Positions 36,313 to 44,585 of a stretch of DNA of 64,000 bases are shown in pieces (the first letter of the stretch is position 1; every line of letters begins with the position of its first letter). A model generated the notes under the pieces. The model had not been told where the DNA came from. It made no database searches and saw only the letters and a list, made by a program, of their open reading frames with translations. This DNA comes from Shewanella benthica KT99. Its GTDB lineage: Bacteria; Pseudomonadota; Gammaproteobacteria; Enterobacterales; Shewanellaceae. The stretch covers positions 1-64,000 of the forward strand of contig NZ_ABIC01000017.1 of NCBI RefSeq assembly GCF_000172075.1, in the 5' to 3' direction. The translations under genes were made by a program, and so were the position numbers.

Positions 36313-37426
36313 GATTTAGCCCCTCCGCTGCGGATACTGCATTTTTCACAGAAAGCCGTGATCCGAGCTGTACCATAGATATTTTTAATTTAGGAAAGTG
36401 TAAAGATACCTTACAGCCTTTGCCTTTTTCACAGCCCAATTGGATTTCCCCACCATGATTGGCCACTACAGACTGAACGACCGCAAGGCCCAAACCTGTG
36501 CCTTGGGGCTTAGTGGTAAAGAAAGGTTCGAGTACTTTTTGTTGCATCTCTTTATCTAAACCTCTGCCGTTATCGGTGACATGGATCTGAATTTGACTCT
36601 CTGTTTCACTTCCCCTTAGCTCGATGAGTGTCGCCCCCGCTTCTATGCTATTGATCACTAAGTTATTAATTGCAGAACTTAATGTGCTGGAATTAGCCAG
36701 AAACTCGCTAACAGAATGATCAATTTGGATTAATTTACACAAGTTTTGCTCAGCAATGGGCTCACAATTGGCCATGACCTGATCTAAAATCGTTGCAACC
36801 TTGTGTGCCTCGCCTTGATCTTGTCCCCGACCCTTAGCCATCAGCAACATATCATTGACCTGATGTTCTAGCTCATTGAGCCTGTCGACTAGCTTAGTCT
36901 GAAAGCGGGCTCTCGCTTGCGCCGATATTTTCGTATTGGCCAGATTAGAAGCGTAAAGTAGTGCTGCGGTTAACGGAGTCCTCACTTGATGTGCCAAAGT
37001 TGCCACCATTTTCCCCAATGCCGACAAACGCTGTAGGTGTGATAGATTCTTCTGTAACAAGCGAGTTTCGGTGAGGTCGGTAAGCACAATCAACTGCCCA
37101 GGCTCAGGAGTTAACGGGGTAATGGCCAACTTCACCCGGCGACCATTCTTAAGCGAGACTTCGTGACCATCGTCATCTCGAGGAGAGAATGCACGCTTGA
37201 TGACCTGCAGCCATTTAAGTCCTTCTAAGGGTAAACCTAGCAGCTCTACAGCAACCGGATTAGCATCGGTGACCCGTCCATCTGCATTGATGATGATGAT
37301 CCCCGATGGCATAGCCTGCAGAATATGCTCCATACGATTCGACATATTGGCAGCTGGCGCTGTATCCAAGTATTTAGGCGAATCTTGCTTCAAATGATTA
37401 AGGTGTAATTGAGGACTTACGGACAT
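36305..37426 (-). CDS. flrB: Sensor histidine kinase FlrB
   Basis: FlrB is the soluble kinase partner of FlrC. The 373-residue protein has no transmembrane helix. A PAS domain (about 32-125) is followed by a HisKA domain with phospho-accepting H146 (LAHQVRTPL) and an HATPase domain (NNLVINSIEAGA, DNGRGL, GTGLGLAVV). It lies between flrA and flrC, with a sigma-54 promoter upstream at 37464-37479 that FlrA would activate. Confidence 0.94.
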   Translation of the reverse strand: MSVSPQLHLNHLKQDSPKYLDTAPAANMSNRMEHILQAMPSGIIIINADGRVTDANPVAVELLGLPLEGLKWLQVIKRAFSPRDDDGHEVSLKNGRRVKLAITPLTPEPGQLIVLTDLTETRLLQKNLSHLQRLSALGKMVATLAHQVRTPLTAALLYASNLANTKISAQARARFQTKLVDRLNELEHQVNDMLLMAKGRGQDQGEAHKVATILDQVMANCEPIAEQNLCKLIQIDHSVSEFLANSSTLSSAINNLVINSIEAGATLIELRGSETESQIQIHVTDNGRGLDKEMQQKVLEPFFTTKPQGTGLGLAVVQSVVANHGGEIQLGCEKGKGCKVSLHFPKLKISMVQLGSRLSVKNAVSAAEGLNHV

Positions 37427-37463
37427 ATCGACTCCGTCAAAAAATTGCTGCTAACGGGGGTTA

Positions 37464-37479
37464 TGCATGAAGTGGGCCA
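37464..37479 (-). promoter_or_regulatory. Sigma-54 promoter of flrBC
   Basis: The minus strand reads TGGCCC-N5-ATGCA, preserving GG-N10-GC, about 38 bases before the flrB start. It is weaker than the fliK and flgB promoters but in the place expected for FlrA-dependent flrBC expression. Confidence 0.6.
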
Positions 37480-37497
37480 AATGAAAAAATAAGTGCG

Positions 37498-37527
37498 AGG
37501 ACGTTCGCAAGCTCACTTAAGGATAAT
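37498..37527 (+). repeat. Dispersed repeat, partial copy 3
   Basis: ACGTTCGCAAGCTCACTTA matches the core of the 36-bp repeat at 1311-1346 and 6588-6623; the ends have diverged. It is located between flrA and flrB. Confidence 0.6.
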
Positions 37528-37593
37528 AGCTAAGAAGATAGGCAAGCCAATAGACGCCAGCAAAGCTGGCTATTTGCAACAAGGGGGAAGGCG

Positions 37594-37630
37594 CTAGTTC
37601 CTAGGGGCCTAGGAACTAGAAACTAGAAAC
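37594..37630. repeat. CTAGGAAC-type palindrome 3' of flrA
   Basis: CTAGTTCCTAGG (37594-37605) and CCTAGGAACTAG (37608-37619) form a perfect 12-bp stem with a GG loop, followed by two AACTAGA heptamers, ending seven bases from the flrA stop. Confidence 0.85.
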
Positions 37631-37636
37631 TTCTAT

Positions 37637-39070
37637 TTAATCCTTACCCATACCGTACTTACGCATCTTCTCGACTAAGGTTGTACGCCTGATCCCCAAC
37701 ATTTCTGCAGCACGGGCAACCACATTATCTTGCTGTTCGAGTGCTTGTCTGATCATATCGATCTCAAGCTCAGCAAGAAGATCTTTCAAGTTAACCCCTT
37801 CCGGAGGAAGTTCACTCGGAAAGCGAGTTTCGGGGATCTCTATCGACGTTTCATCACTGAAGACCGCCGCCAAGGCATCACGTTCCTGCTCCTCCTCACT
37901 GATTTCCACACAGTATTCGGGCACATCAATATGGCGATATTTATGCGGTAAATCGTTCACATCGACCAGACCGCCGGGATAAAGTATGGTGAGTCGCTCG
38001 ACTAAGTTGGAAAGCTCTCTGACATTTCCGGCCCATCTGTGCTCTTTGAGAGACTCGATAGCGCGTTGGGTAAATCTAACCTTGCCACGGCCTTCATTGA
38101 AAACTCGGCTCACCAGCTCTTGTAAGAGTAAGGGGATATCATCTTTTCTTTCACATAGGGCGGGCATTTCTATGGGGAATACATTGAGACGATAGTAGAG
38201 ATCTTCCCTGAAATCCCCATCGGAAATCATCAATTCCAAGTCTCTGTGGGTTGCCGCTACGACACGCACATTGGCCTTGATGGTCTTAGTGCCTCCGACA
38301 CGCTCAAACTCTCGTTCCTGGAGTACACGAAGTAGTTTAACCTGCATCTGCAATGGCATATCGCCAATTTCATCTAAGAAAAGCGTGCCCTTTTCAGCGA
38401 GTTCAAAGCGACCCTTTCTGGCACTGATAGCACCGGTAAATGAACCCTTCTCATGGCCAAATAGTTCACTCTCTAACAACTCGGCTGGAATGGCACCACA
38501 GTTAACCGGAATGAAAGGACCATCGCGCCGATCAGAAATATAATGAATATTTCTGGCGACAACCTCTTTACCTGTACCCGACTCACCCAGAATCAACACA
38601 GTAACCTCAGAAGGGGCAACCTGGCTAATTAAATGCCTGACCTGCGCTATCCCTTCACTTCGACCCACCATACTTCTAAATAACTTAGTCTGATTAGCAC
38701 TGGTGGGCGTTTCTGGACGTCTTGCCTGGCCGAAGACCTGACAGAAATGCAGTAATTCCGTTAATTGGGGATAATTCAGCGGTTCTTCAATACAGCCAAG
38801 AATATTAGAGGCGTTGACGCCGTCCTGCTGACCCAGCAATAAAATAGGCTGCCAAGGCAGTTTCCCCGCAAGGGATTGAAATAACTCTTTCGACTGTGAG
38901 TCAACAGCAATAACCAAGGCCCGGTATCGAGTACTTCGTAGTTGCAACTCAAGTTTATCGATGGCGACTAACTCGAGTTGCTCACCTAAAAACTCAAATA
39001 CACACGACAAGCGATTAATTCGCTCAGACTGGTTACCGACAAGTAGAATTCGTTGATCTGTTTGCATCAT
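37637..39070 (-). CDS. flrA: Flagellar master regulator FlrA (FleQ-type)
   Basis: FlrA is the sigma-54 activator at the top of the polar flagellar hierarchy; it switches on flrBC and early export genes, and in relatives it responds to FlhG and c-di-GMP. The 477-residue protein has a degenerate receiver-like N-terminal domain (about 1-115, without the phospho-acceptor), an AAA+ domain (Walker A GESGTGKE at 162-169; sigma-54 loop GSFTGA at 209-214, a Ser variant of GAFTGA) and a Fis helix-turn-helix ([17 protein letters not shown]). It is probably transcribed alone from an upstream promoter I could not define. Confidence 0.95.
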   Translation of the reverse strand: MMQTDQRILLVGNQSERINRLSCVFEFLGEQLELVAIDKLELQLRSTRYRALVIAVDSQSKELFQSLAGKLPWQPILLLGQQDGVNASNILGCIEEPLNYPQLTELLHFCQVFGQARRPETPTSANQTKLFRSMVGRSEGIAQVRHLISQVAPSEVTVLILGESGTGKEVVARNIHYISDRRDGPFIPVNCGAIPAELLESELFGHEKGSFTGAISARKGRFELAEKGTLFLDEIGDMPLQMQVKLLRVLQEREFERVGGTKTIKANVRVVAATHRDLELMISDGDFREDLYYRLNVFPIEMPALCERKDDIPLLLQELVSRVFNEGRGKVRFTQRAIESLKEHRWAGNVRELSNLVERLTILYPGGLVDVNDLPHKYRHIDVPEYCVEISEEEQERDALAAVFSDETSIEIPETRFPSELPPEGVNLKDLLAELEIDMIRQALEQQDNVVARAAEMLGIRRTTLVEKMRKYGMGKD

Positions 39071-39328
39071 TAAAAAAGCCGTAAAGCGCTCGTTATTATT
39101 CCCATTAATTATTAGTGTTTGTTGCTTAAAAGCGATGTAGTGTTTCCATTACAAATTTGAACAAAATCACTACCATGAGGAATAGTGTATTATCAGCAAG
39201 CGATTAGCAAGTCTCCGAGGTATTTAATGCTTAACTGGATAGATATTCAGTTAACTCATTTGATTCTAGTTGATAAATCCAACGAAACCCTCATGATTTG
39301 TCAAATAATTGACTCAGGCCAATTATTT

Positions 39329-39344
39329 GGGGCTACACCGCCCC
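39329..39344 (-). terminator. Weak hairpin downstream of fliS
   Basis: GGGGC (39329-39333) and GCCCC (39340-39344) pair around a six-base loop, 15 bases past the fliS stop on the minus strand. The run that follows is AT-rich rather than poly-T, so termination is uncertain. Confidence 0.35.
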
Positions 39345-39358
39345 GAAATTAATTAAAA

Positions 39359-39769
39359 CTAAACAGCTTCTGTATGTGACACAATATGATGATCTTCAGC
39401 TGGAATGGCATCCCAACCTTCCTTAATTGTTTTCAATATTTCACTGACATCATCTAACGCTTTAATATCATTGCTTATATTGGCTTCAGAAAGACGGCGG
39501 AGCATGAAATCATACAGATCGCTAACATTGTTAACCATCTCTCCACCCTCTTCCATATTTAAGCTACTGTTAAGTCCACTGATAATACCGATGGCCTTGC
39601 CAATATTGACACCTTTATTAGCAATATCAGCATTTTCAATGGCATAGCGACTCTGGGCGATTCGTTGTAGTGCCCCTTCAAACATCATCTGAATAATTCT
39701 ATGAGGTGATGCAACCCCAATCTCATTATCTAAAGATACCTTACGGTATGACTGTAATGACCTTCTCAT
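39359..39769 (-). CDS. fliS: Flagellin export chaperone FliS
   Basis: FliS binds newly made flagellin and blocks its polymerisation in the cytoplasm. The 136-residue protein shows the family's N-terminal YRKVSLDNEI and ASPHRIIQMMFEGALQRIAQ, and IISGLNSSLNMEEGGEMV in the middle. It follows the FliT-like gene by 6 bases in the flaG-fliD-fliT-fliS group. Confidence 0.94.
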   Translation of the reverse strand: MRRSLQSYRKVSLDNEIGVASPHRIIQMMFEGALQRIAQSRYAIENADIANKGVNIGKAIGIISGLNSSLNMEEGGEMVNNVSDLYDFMLRRLSEANISNDIKALDDVSEILKTIKEGWDAIPAEDHHIVSHTEAV

Positions 39770-39775
39770 AAAAAC

Positions 39776-40096
39776 CTACTTATTTGAACTTATAGTCTTA
39801 TATACATTAATTTGGCGTTGACTTTTTTTGCCACTGTGTAGCAAATTTTGCCTATGTCTCATGACTTTATTAGCTTGCAGTTTATATTTCTGGGTCAGCG
39901 ATAATTGCTTTTCCAGATATTCTCTGTCGTCGAACTCACTATCTGAAACAAGGTGTTCGAGTAATTTTTGACGCTCACCTAATAAGCGATGCAAGTCTGA
40001 TACCAACTCATCACCTTTTCCACTATCTACATCAATTTCATCGAGTTGAAGTAAAGCAGATGAAAATTTCTCGTTGACTGCATTCAGTTTTTCCAT
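39776..40096 (-). CDS. FliT-like flagellar chaperone candidate
   Basis: A 106-residue, highly charged helical protein (Lys/Glu/Leu-rich, for example LHRLLGERQKLLEHLV). Position between fliD and fliS is that of FliT in enterics and of FlaI in Vibrio, both of which act with FliD or the filament export machinery. Sequence similarity visible by eye is low, so the family call rests on position, size and helical composition. An ATG start at 40096 is the only good candidate. Confidence 0.65.
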   Translation of the reverse strand: MEKLNAVNEKFSSALLQLDEIDVDSGKGDELVSDLHRLLGERQKLLEHLVSDSEFDDREYLEKQLSLTQKYKLQANKVMRHRQNLLHSGKKSQRQINVYKTISSNK

Positions 40097-40146
40097 AACA
40101 CCATCTCTACGACGACCATCATATTAATCAATTAGTTAAAATAATA

Positions 40147-41511
40147 TTACGAGTTCTTTCTCACAACTCCAGGTAAGGAGTCAAGCCTATCTAGCAACAT
40201 ATTGCCTTGAGAATTTAGCTGCGCGACAATGAGGTCCATGGCATTGAACTGTTTATAGAGTCTATCTTCATAGGCTTTCATTTTTATCGCTAGCCTCTCT
40301 CTGCTCTCTTGTATTCTCTCTAACTGGTTATCTAAAGTGTTATCACGGCCATCTAGAATTCCGCCAGTTTGAACATAGCCATCAATTAAGCTATCCAGAC
40401 TCGATGCCAGCCCTGTATCTTCGGAACTAAAAAGCTCCTTTATCTGCTCGAAGTTTGCCGTTAACGCTTCATCGAGTTTATCGCCATCGACTTCCAGTAA
40501 CCCTTCTCGGGTCGTGATTACACCAATTGACCCTAGAGTCAGATCACCCTCTGATGTGCTGTACACACCTGATAAGGCTCCACGTAACTGATTCTGGATA
40601 CTACGAACGAGTGAATCGCCCTGTAAGACACCCGTTTTTTTAGTATCGGGATCATAACCTGACATCTCTTTTATGGTGGTCATTAAAGAATTATAGGATT
40701 CGACAAGGCTTTCTATGCCTGATTTTACAGAGCCAGTATTGAGCTCGACGGTAAGATTCGTCGTCTTGGAGGGATCGGCCTCGGTTAGTGTCAGCGTCAC
40801 TCCCGTTACCGCATCAGATACAGTATTAGAACTCGAGGTGACGGTGAGACCGTCAATCTTGATGATAGAATCTTTGGCTTCCTGTACTTGGCTCATAGTA
40901 AACGTATCGTTAAGCGCTGTACCAGGAGCGACATCGGTGGCGGTGACACTTATTTGATTGTCAAGACCCGTGCTGGTTGAGGTTAGTACTAATTTAGCAC
41001 CGTCATCATCATTAATTATCGTTGCCGTGATGCCAACATTATCTTCGGCGCTATTAATCTTATCGACAAGCGATTGCAACGAGTCAGTGGCGTCGGCAGC
41101 AATATTAAAGCTACTACCATCTACCGTGAAACTCAGTGTCCCCTCACCGATTGCAGCCTCTTTATCTGCGACCGCGATAGTGCTAACCTTCTGACTTTGA
41201 GCCAATTGATCAACGATCAAGCTGTAGCTGCCGCCAATGGCTGTTTCATCGACAGTGGCTTTTAGATGATCGCTATTTGAGAGTTTAGCCTTGTTACTGA
41301 TAAAGGATTCAGGTTTAGAGAGAAAGTCTAACTTACTTTGGAAATCTGACATGGCACTCTTGAGCGCACCAATAGCAGATATTTCGGCAGTAACTTTACC
41401 TGCATCTGCATTAAATCTGGCCTGTTTCGGCGCGTTTTCCACACCAACTAGCGCAGAAACGATGCCATTGATGTCCATGCCTGAACCGATACCAACTGCC
41501 GTTAATCCCAT
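40147..41511 (-). CDS. fliD: Filament cap protein FliD
   Basis: FliD caps the growing filament and folds incoming flagellin. The 454-residue protein has the N-terminal motif GIGSGMDINGIVSALVGVE, a Thr/Ser/Ala-rich middle (about 100-280) and the C-terminal coiled part (LDNQLERIQESRERLAIKMKAYEDRLYKQFNAMD), both ends predicted to form the inner coiled-coil layer. The start has GAGG upstream. An IS200-like element is inserted between fliD and flaG. Confidence 0.95.
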   Translation of the reverse strand: MGLTAVGIGSGMDINGIVSALVGVENAPKQARFNADAGKVTAEISAIGALKSAMSDFQSKLDFLSKPESFISNKAKLSNSDHLKATVDETAIGGSYSLIVDQLAQSQKVSTIAVADKEAAIGEGTLSFTVDGSSFNIAADATDSLQSLVDKINSAEDNVGITATIINDDDGAKLVLTSTSTGLDNQISVTATDVAPGTALNDTFTMSQVQEAKDSIIKIDGLTVTSSSNTVSDAVTGVTLTLTEADPSKTTNLTVELNTGSVKSGIESLVESYNSLMTTIKEMSGYDPDTKKTGVLQGDSLVRSIQNQLRGALSGVYSTSEGDLTLGSIGVITTREGLLEVDGDKLDEALTANFEQIKELFSSEDTGLASSLDSLIDGYVQTGGILDGRDNTLDNQLERIQESRERLAIKMKAYEDRLYKQFNAMDLIVAQLNSQGNMLLDRLDSLPGVVRKNS

Positions 41512-41564
41512 GGGAACCTCTAAGTCTAATCTGGATAAGCTATATATAAGCTATAAGCAATTAA

Positions 41565-42100
41565 AGAATCGGCCGCAAGCGACCGAGTTTAGAAGAGCCC
41601 TAGCTGCTCTGAATTTTTCTCTTTCCTATCTAATTCAATCAACTGGTTTTGAACATACTCACGAATAGCCTCTTCATTTGCGTTACCAATAGTTTCAACA
41701 AAGTAGCTTTGAGTCCAAAGCTTACCACCCCAGAAATACCGCCTTTTGATATCTGGGTAGCATTTGAAAAATTCTCGGGCTGAAATGCTTTTTATCACAT
41801 ACATAATATGACTTGGTGATATCTTCGGCTCACTTCTCACAACCATATGAATGTGATCTTCAGGGATTTCTAATTCAACGATATCAATATCGTAATCGTA
41901 GCCCGCTTTATGAATAATGGCTTTCATCGTTTCACGATAAGGGTCTGAGAACACTTTTCTGCGATACTTAGGTATCCACACAAAGTGATACATTAACCTG
42001 AAAATATGATGTGAATTTCGCTGATGTTCCATGTATTGAATAATATAGACTGAGACAAGCCCAGTCTATACTATCCAGCACGGGGGCAAGCCCCCGAGAT
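41565..42100 (-). mobile_element. IS200-like insertion between flaG and fliD
   Basis: This is an IS200/IS605-family element with one tnpA gene. It lacks terminal inverted repeats, as expected. Subterminal hairpins are visible at both ends: CGGGGGC-AA-GCCCCCG (42082-42097) on the left-end side and CGGCCGC-AA-GCGACCG (41570-41585, one mismatch) on the right-end side, sharing the same loop. A second stem (42045-42053 with 42063-42071) precedes the tnpA start, as in IS200, where it limits translation. The exact cleavage boundaries are approximate. It lies in the same orientation as the flanking flagellar genes. Confidence 0.8.
41589..42032 (-). CDS. tnpA: IS200-type Y1 transposase TnpA
   Basis: A 147-residue Y1 HUH transposase for single-strand peel-and-paste mobility. 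Seen: FRLMYHFVWIPKYRRKVF near the N-terminus, the HUH motif HIH in IPEDHIHMVV, WGGKLWTQSYFVETIG and a C-terminal tyrosine helix (IREYVQNQL) giving the nucleophile. Length matches intact IS200-like TnpA, so the element may still be active. There is no good ribosome site before the ATG. Confidence 0.92.
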   Translation of the reverse strand: MEHQRNSHHIFRLMYHFVWIPKYRRKVFSDPYRETMKAIIHKAGYDYDIDIVELEIPEDHIHMVVRSEPKISPSHIMYVIKSISAREFFKCYPDIKRRYFWGGKLWTQSYFVETIGNANEEAIREYVQNQLIELDRKEKNSEQLGLF

Positions 42101-42135
42101 TTTCGCTCCGCGCGTTAAACATCGTCAAAAAACCA

Positions 42136-42534
42136 TCATGCTTCTGTTTTCATCAGCATTCCGGAAACTTCAAACAATTTCTGTGCCAACTCTAATGCTT
42201 CTTCTGTGGGGATCTGCCGGATCATCTCCCCCGAGTCCATATCCATCACATTGACCACTGAAATCCCCAAGGTATCATCAATTTTAAAAGTTAAGCCTTT
42301 CTTCATCAATGACATGGTATCACTAAGTTCGGCAACGGCTTCCTGTAATTTCTCAGGACTTTCTTCGCCCACTTGCTCTTGCGAAGCTTTTGCAGCTTTA
42401 TCACTCTCTTCAACGGCTTTTACTAGCGCTTTTGGCTCGGTATCGGCCGTCTCATCTGTCGTTGCTTTTAACGGAGTAATAACCTCATTTTTAACACCTG
42501 TGTTAAAAGGTGTGTTAATTAAATTAACATCCAT
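42136..42534 (-). CDS. flaG: FlaG family flagellar protein
   Basis: FlaG influences filament length in polar flagella. The 132-residue protein has a variable Lys/Glu/Ala-rich N-terminal half and the conserved C-terminal block (LTFKIDDTLGISVVNVMDMDSGEMIRQIPTEEAL, seen in parts as FKIDDTLG and EMIRQIPTEE). I chose ATG at 42534 because AGGAGG lies nine bases upstream. It is separated from the preceding flagellin by a terminator at 42605-42640. Confidence 0.92.
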   Translation of the reverse strand: MDVNLINTPFNTGVKNEVITPLKATTDETADTEPKALVKAVEESDKAAKASQEQVGEESPEKLQEAVAELSDTMSLMKKGLTFKIDDTLGISVVNVMDMDSGEMIRQIPTEEALELAQKLFEVSGMLMKTEA

Positions 42535-42604
42535 CGCCTTAAACCTCCTGTGGGTCACATATCCCTTGCTATTGCGACTTTAAAACTTTACTTCAACTAT
42601 TGAT

Positions 42605-42640
42605 TAAACAAAAGGGAAGATTCAAAGCTGAATCTCCCCT
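42605..42640 (-). terminator. Rho-independent terminator after flagellin 1
   Basis: On the minus strand an 11-bp stem with one G-T wobble (arms at 42629-42639 and 42614-42624, loop AAGC) is followed by TTTTGTTT, about 80 bases past the first flagellin gene. Confidence 0.88.
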
Positions 42641-42718
42641 TCCTTGTACTCTAATGAGCGCCAGCTATAACCCTTTCTATTACTTACTATAGCCTTTACT
42701 CATACTCTAGAGTGACGA

Positions 42719-44158
42719 TTAAAGTAGAGATAATGCGACTTGTGGTAACTGGTTAGCCTGAGCGAGCATGGCTGACGATGTCTGAGACAGAATCTGCTGC
42801 TTAGTCATCTCGGCGGTTTCTTTAGCAAAATCTACATCTTGAATACGGCCACGGGCATCAGAAACGTTACTCTGAATGTTGCTCAAGTTACTAATGGTAA
42901 AACTCATACGGTTCTGTATCGCACCTAAGTCGGCGCGAGAAGAGTCGATACCAGCAATCGCACCATCGATGATGGCAAGTGCATTTTGAGCACCTGATGC
43001 AGTGCCTATATCAACCGTATTGACACCGGCGAACACACCTGTTGCTTCAGTGGTTATTTCTGCACTAATACCAGCTGCAACAGTAAAACCAGCAGGTGAA
43101 TTCAGTGTAATTGCACCGGCTGCAACAAATGTAGTACCAGCATTAGCCATAGTAGTCGTGGCTGATGCTGTACCATCGGCAGCTTTGTTAATAAGGGTCA
43201 TACCACCAGAGCCATTACCTGCTTCTGTGAAATTAATATCGGCACCCTTAGAACTAGTGATTGTTAATGTGCCGTTATCTATTTTAGCTGTGACACCTGT
43301 TTCACCAGAAACATCATTAATCGCCGCAGCAAGATCTTTATTATTAGTAATACCGGTCAAATCTACCGCCGATGTACTAGTACCGTCATCGACATTCATC
43401 ACCAAGGAAACATCATATGCAGCGGTTAAATTAGCTTCAACATTTGTCTCCGCAGTGGCTTTGACACCCGTGCCTGCTTGGTTAATTGCCGCAGCAACCT
43501 CAGTTGCAGTATCATTAGCAACAGTGACTACATTGGTCGTGCTGGTACCTTGAGTGATAGTCATAGTACCACCGGCCGAGCCGTTAGTTCCCGCTGCAGC
43601 AGCAACTAAATCTTCACCAAACAAACTACCCGCAGCATCACTCTGGTATGCGCCTATGTTAGTTGCGGCGATGGATCTCAAAGAGATATCGATAGTCTCA
43701 TTGGCTTCTGAGCCGACCTGGAATGATTGTGTGCCATATGAGCCGTCGAGCAATTTTTGACCACCGAAAGAGGTAGTCTCTGCGATACGCGTTAACTCAG
43801 ATGCAGAGAGTTAATCTCTTTTGCATAGCCGAACGGTCTCCGATGAGTTGGAGCCGTTAGCCGATTGCAGTGACAAGTCACGCATACGCTGCAAGATGTT
43901 GGTCGACTCCCCCATCGCACCTTCGGCAGTCTGTGCAATCGAGATACCGTCGTTAGCGTTACGCATGGCGACACCTATGCCATTTATCTGACTGGTCATA
44001 CGATTAGATATCTGCAGACCCGCCGCATCGTCTTTGGCGCTGTTAATGCGCATACCAGAAGCCAGACGTTCCATCGAAGTACTTAAATTAGACTGAGCGC
44101 GGTTAAGGGTGCTCTGTGCCTTCATTGACGTGACGTTGGTGTTTACTGAAATAGCCAT
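42719..44158 (-). pseudogene. Flagellin gene 1, interrupted by a frameshift cluster
   Basis: This is nearly identical to the intact flagellin at 44586-46031, but compared with it has three single-base deletions within 43801-43846 (after CAGAT, in the T-run before GCATAG, and in GGTCTCC). The first shift met in translation ends the protein after [11 protein letters not shown], about residue 115. The three losses total 3 bases, so the downstream frame is restored and the last 344 residues remain open. As written it encodes only the N-terminal D0/D1 part. It has a textbook sigma-28 promoter and its own terminator. Either a recent pseudogene or a local sequencing error. Confidence 0.85.
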
Positions 44159-44238
44159 AATTCGTTTCCTCTTAATACCTGACTGTAGACAGTGCCTGTC
44201 TACGTTAAGCCAGGCGGATCTGTTCGGTTACAGTGTAT

Positions 44239-44265
44239 TTAACGGCAGCACTATTTTTTACTTTA
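44239..44265 (-). promoter_or_regulatory. Sigma-28 (FliA) promoter of flagellin 1
   Basis: The minus strand reads TAAA-N15-GCCGTTAA, a near-perfect match to the FliA consensus, about 80 bases upstream of the flagellin ATG. Confidence 0.88.
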
Positions 44266-44318
44266 ATGTTTTTTAGAAAAATATTCCAATTCGATTGAAA
44301 GTTGTATGACTGGCTTTT

Positions 44319-44413
44319 GTAGGACCAGCTTCAGCCGGGAGGGATTAAGGATTAAAACAGAACAAAGATTGATTCAGAGAAAAACAAAACATCGCAGCTA
44401 AAGCAGCTCCTAC
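44319..44413. repeat. Inverted REP pair between the flagellins
   Basis: GTAGGACCAGCTTCAGCCGG (44319-44338) faces TCGCAGCTAAAGCAGCTCCT (44392-44411, then AC). They have the same head-to-head GTAG...CTAC layout as the pairs at 545-608 and 6391-6458. Confidence 0.7.
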
Positions 44414-44453
44414 ATAAGAAAACGACCCGTTCTAGCCGGAAATGGAAGCCATA

Positions 44454-44495
44454 AAAACAAAAAACCACCTAACTCGGTAAAGAATTAAGTGGTTT
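44454..44495 (-). terminator. Rho-independent terminator after flagellin 2
   Basis: On the minus strand AAACCAC pairs with GTGGTTT, extended inward by T-G wobbles and TAA/TTA, TC/GA pairs around a six-base loop, then a T-run. It lies about 90 bases past the stop, beyond the CTAGGAAC repeats. Confidence 0.88.
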
Positions 44496-44507
44496 ACAAA
44501 TCCAGGG

Positions 44508-44581
44508 CCTAGAACTTATTACCTAGGGACTAGAGTCTTCTTTGATCCTAGGAACTTCTGCTCTGCTAGGAACTAGAGTCT
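44508..44581. repeat. CTAGGAAC-type repeats 3' of flagellin 2
   Basis: Variants GCCTAGAAC, CCTAGGGACTAG, CCTAGGAAC and CTAGGAACTAGAGTCT occur in 74 bases, in both orientations, starting five bases past the flagellin 2 stop and before its terminator. Confidence 0.7.
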
Positions 44582-44585
44582 GCTA

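Larger units (their letters stand above)
44159..44585. other. Spacer between the two flagellin genes
   Basis: This 427-bp spacer has no gene. From high to low coordinate it holds CTAGGAAC-type repeats (44508-44581), the terminator of flagellin 2 (44454-44495), an inverted REP pair (44319-44413) and the sigma-28 promoter of flagellin 1 (44239-44265). Confidence 0.8.

Noticed and set aside
41589-42032. RAYT as the mobiliser of the REP elements
   Set aside because: The protein has IS200-type sequence and its own subterminal hairpins, and no REP flanks it, so it is an ordinary IS200-like element.
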